Assembly: GCF_001437255.1 (NCBI RefSeq)
Contig: NZ_JQBD01000014.1
Span: forward strand, 1 to 34,468
Origin: Pediococcus damnosus
Lineage (GTDB): Bacteria > Bacillota > Bacilli > Lactobacillales > Lactobacillaceae
Direction of reading: 5' to 3'
DNA: 34,468 bases
The translations under genes and the position numbers were made by a program. The first letter of the stretch is position 1, and every line of letters begins with the position of its first letter. The notes beneath the pieces were generated by a model, which did no database searches, was not told where the DNA came from, and worked only from the letters and a program-made list of their open reading frames with translations. This document shows, piece after piece, positions 34,366 through 34,468 of the stretch.

Positions 34366-34468
34366 TGTAACCCTCCTCTCATTTTATTGTTTAGCCTTAG
34401 TATATCAAACTAACGACTAACTTTTACAATGTTGAAGTGTTAGTGTAAAGTTTTAGTAGGAAAGTGAA

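Overview
The window reads as chromosomal DNA of a low-GC Firmicute, most likely a member of the Lactobacillaceae. The grounds are the AT-rich composition, strong AGGAGG ribosome binding sites, several PTS sugar operons with CcpA-type cre sites, SstT, HelD, a T-box leader and AbiE/type I restriction genes. No rRNA, tRNA, CRISPR array or recognisable transposase was seen.

Layout. (1) 1-4,611, minus strand: a mannoside operon with a PRD-type PTS regulator, separate fructose-family EIIA, EIIB and EIIC proteins, and a GH38 alpha-mannosidase whose reading frame breaks at the window edge. A cre-like site and a long inverted repeat lie upstream. (2) 4,865-7,171: HelD-type helicase. (3) 7,225-8,809: two AT-rich minus-strand genes (an unrecognised 104-aa protein and a DUF3800-like protein) lying between two near-identical terminators. 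(4) 9,089-14,496: a second glycoside operon (GH1 6-phospho-beta-glucosidase, CelB-type EIIC, GH125 alpha-mannosidase) with a divergent AraR-like GntR regulator and a palindromic operator between them. (5) 14,665-17,491: SstT, then a ComK-like protein with a small downstream gene.

(6) 17,539-28,688 is a defence island: an Mrr-type type IV nuclease, a tyrosine integrase, hsdS, hsdM, a split hsdR, and an AbiEi/AbiEii toxin-antitoxin pair. The type I system looks variable in two ways. hsdR is interrupted at a short A tract where one extra base would restore a protein of about 999 aa. Copies of an hsdS repeat lie on both sides of the adjacent integrase gene. Inside the island a complete T-box leader is followed by what looks like the first few codons of a lost amino-acid permease and then by an SDR (acetoin/diacetyl reductase-like) gene.

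(7) 28,999-34,365: a TauE/SafE transporter, a doubtful ORF, a possible small RNA, a Dps ferritin with all the usual ferroxidase ligands, NanE with a divergent RpiR regulator around a cre site, and a coiled-coil protein with a DUF2325-like C-terminus.

Functional themes: uptake and hydrolysis of mannose-containing and beta-glucosidic glycans under CcpA and local regulators; restriction and abortive-infection defence with signs of switching; and housekeeping or stress genes. All functions are assigned by reading motifs; no database search was run.
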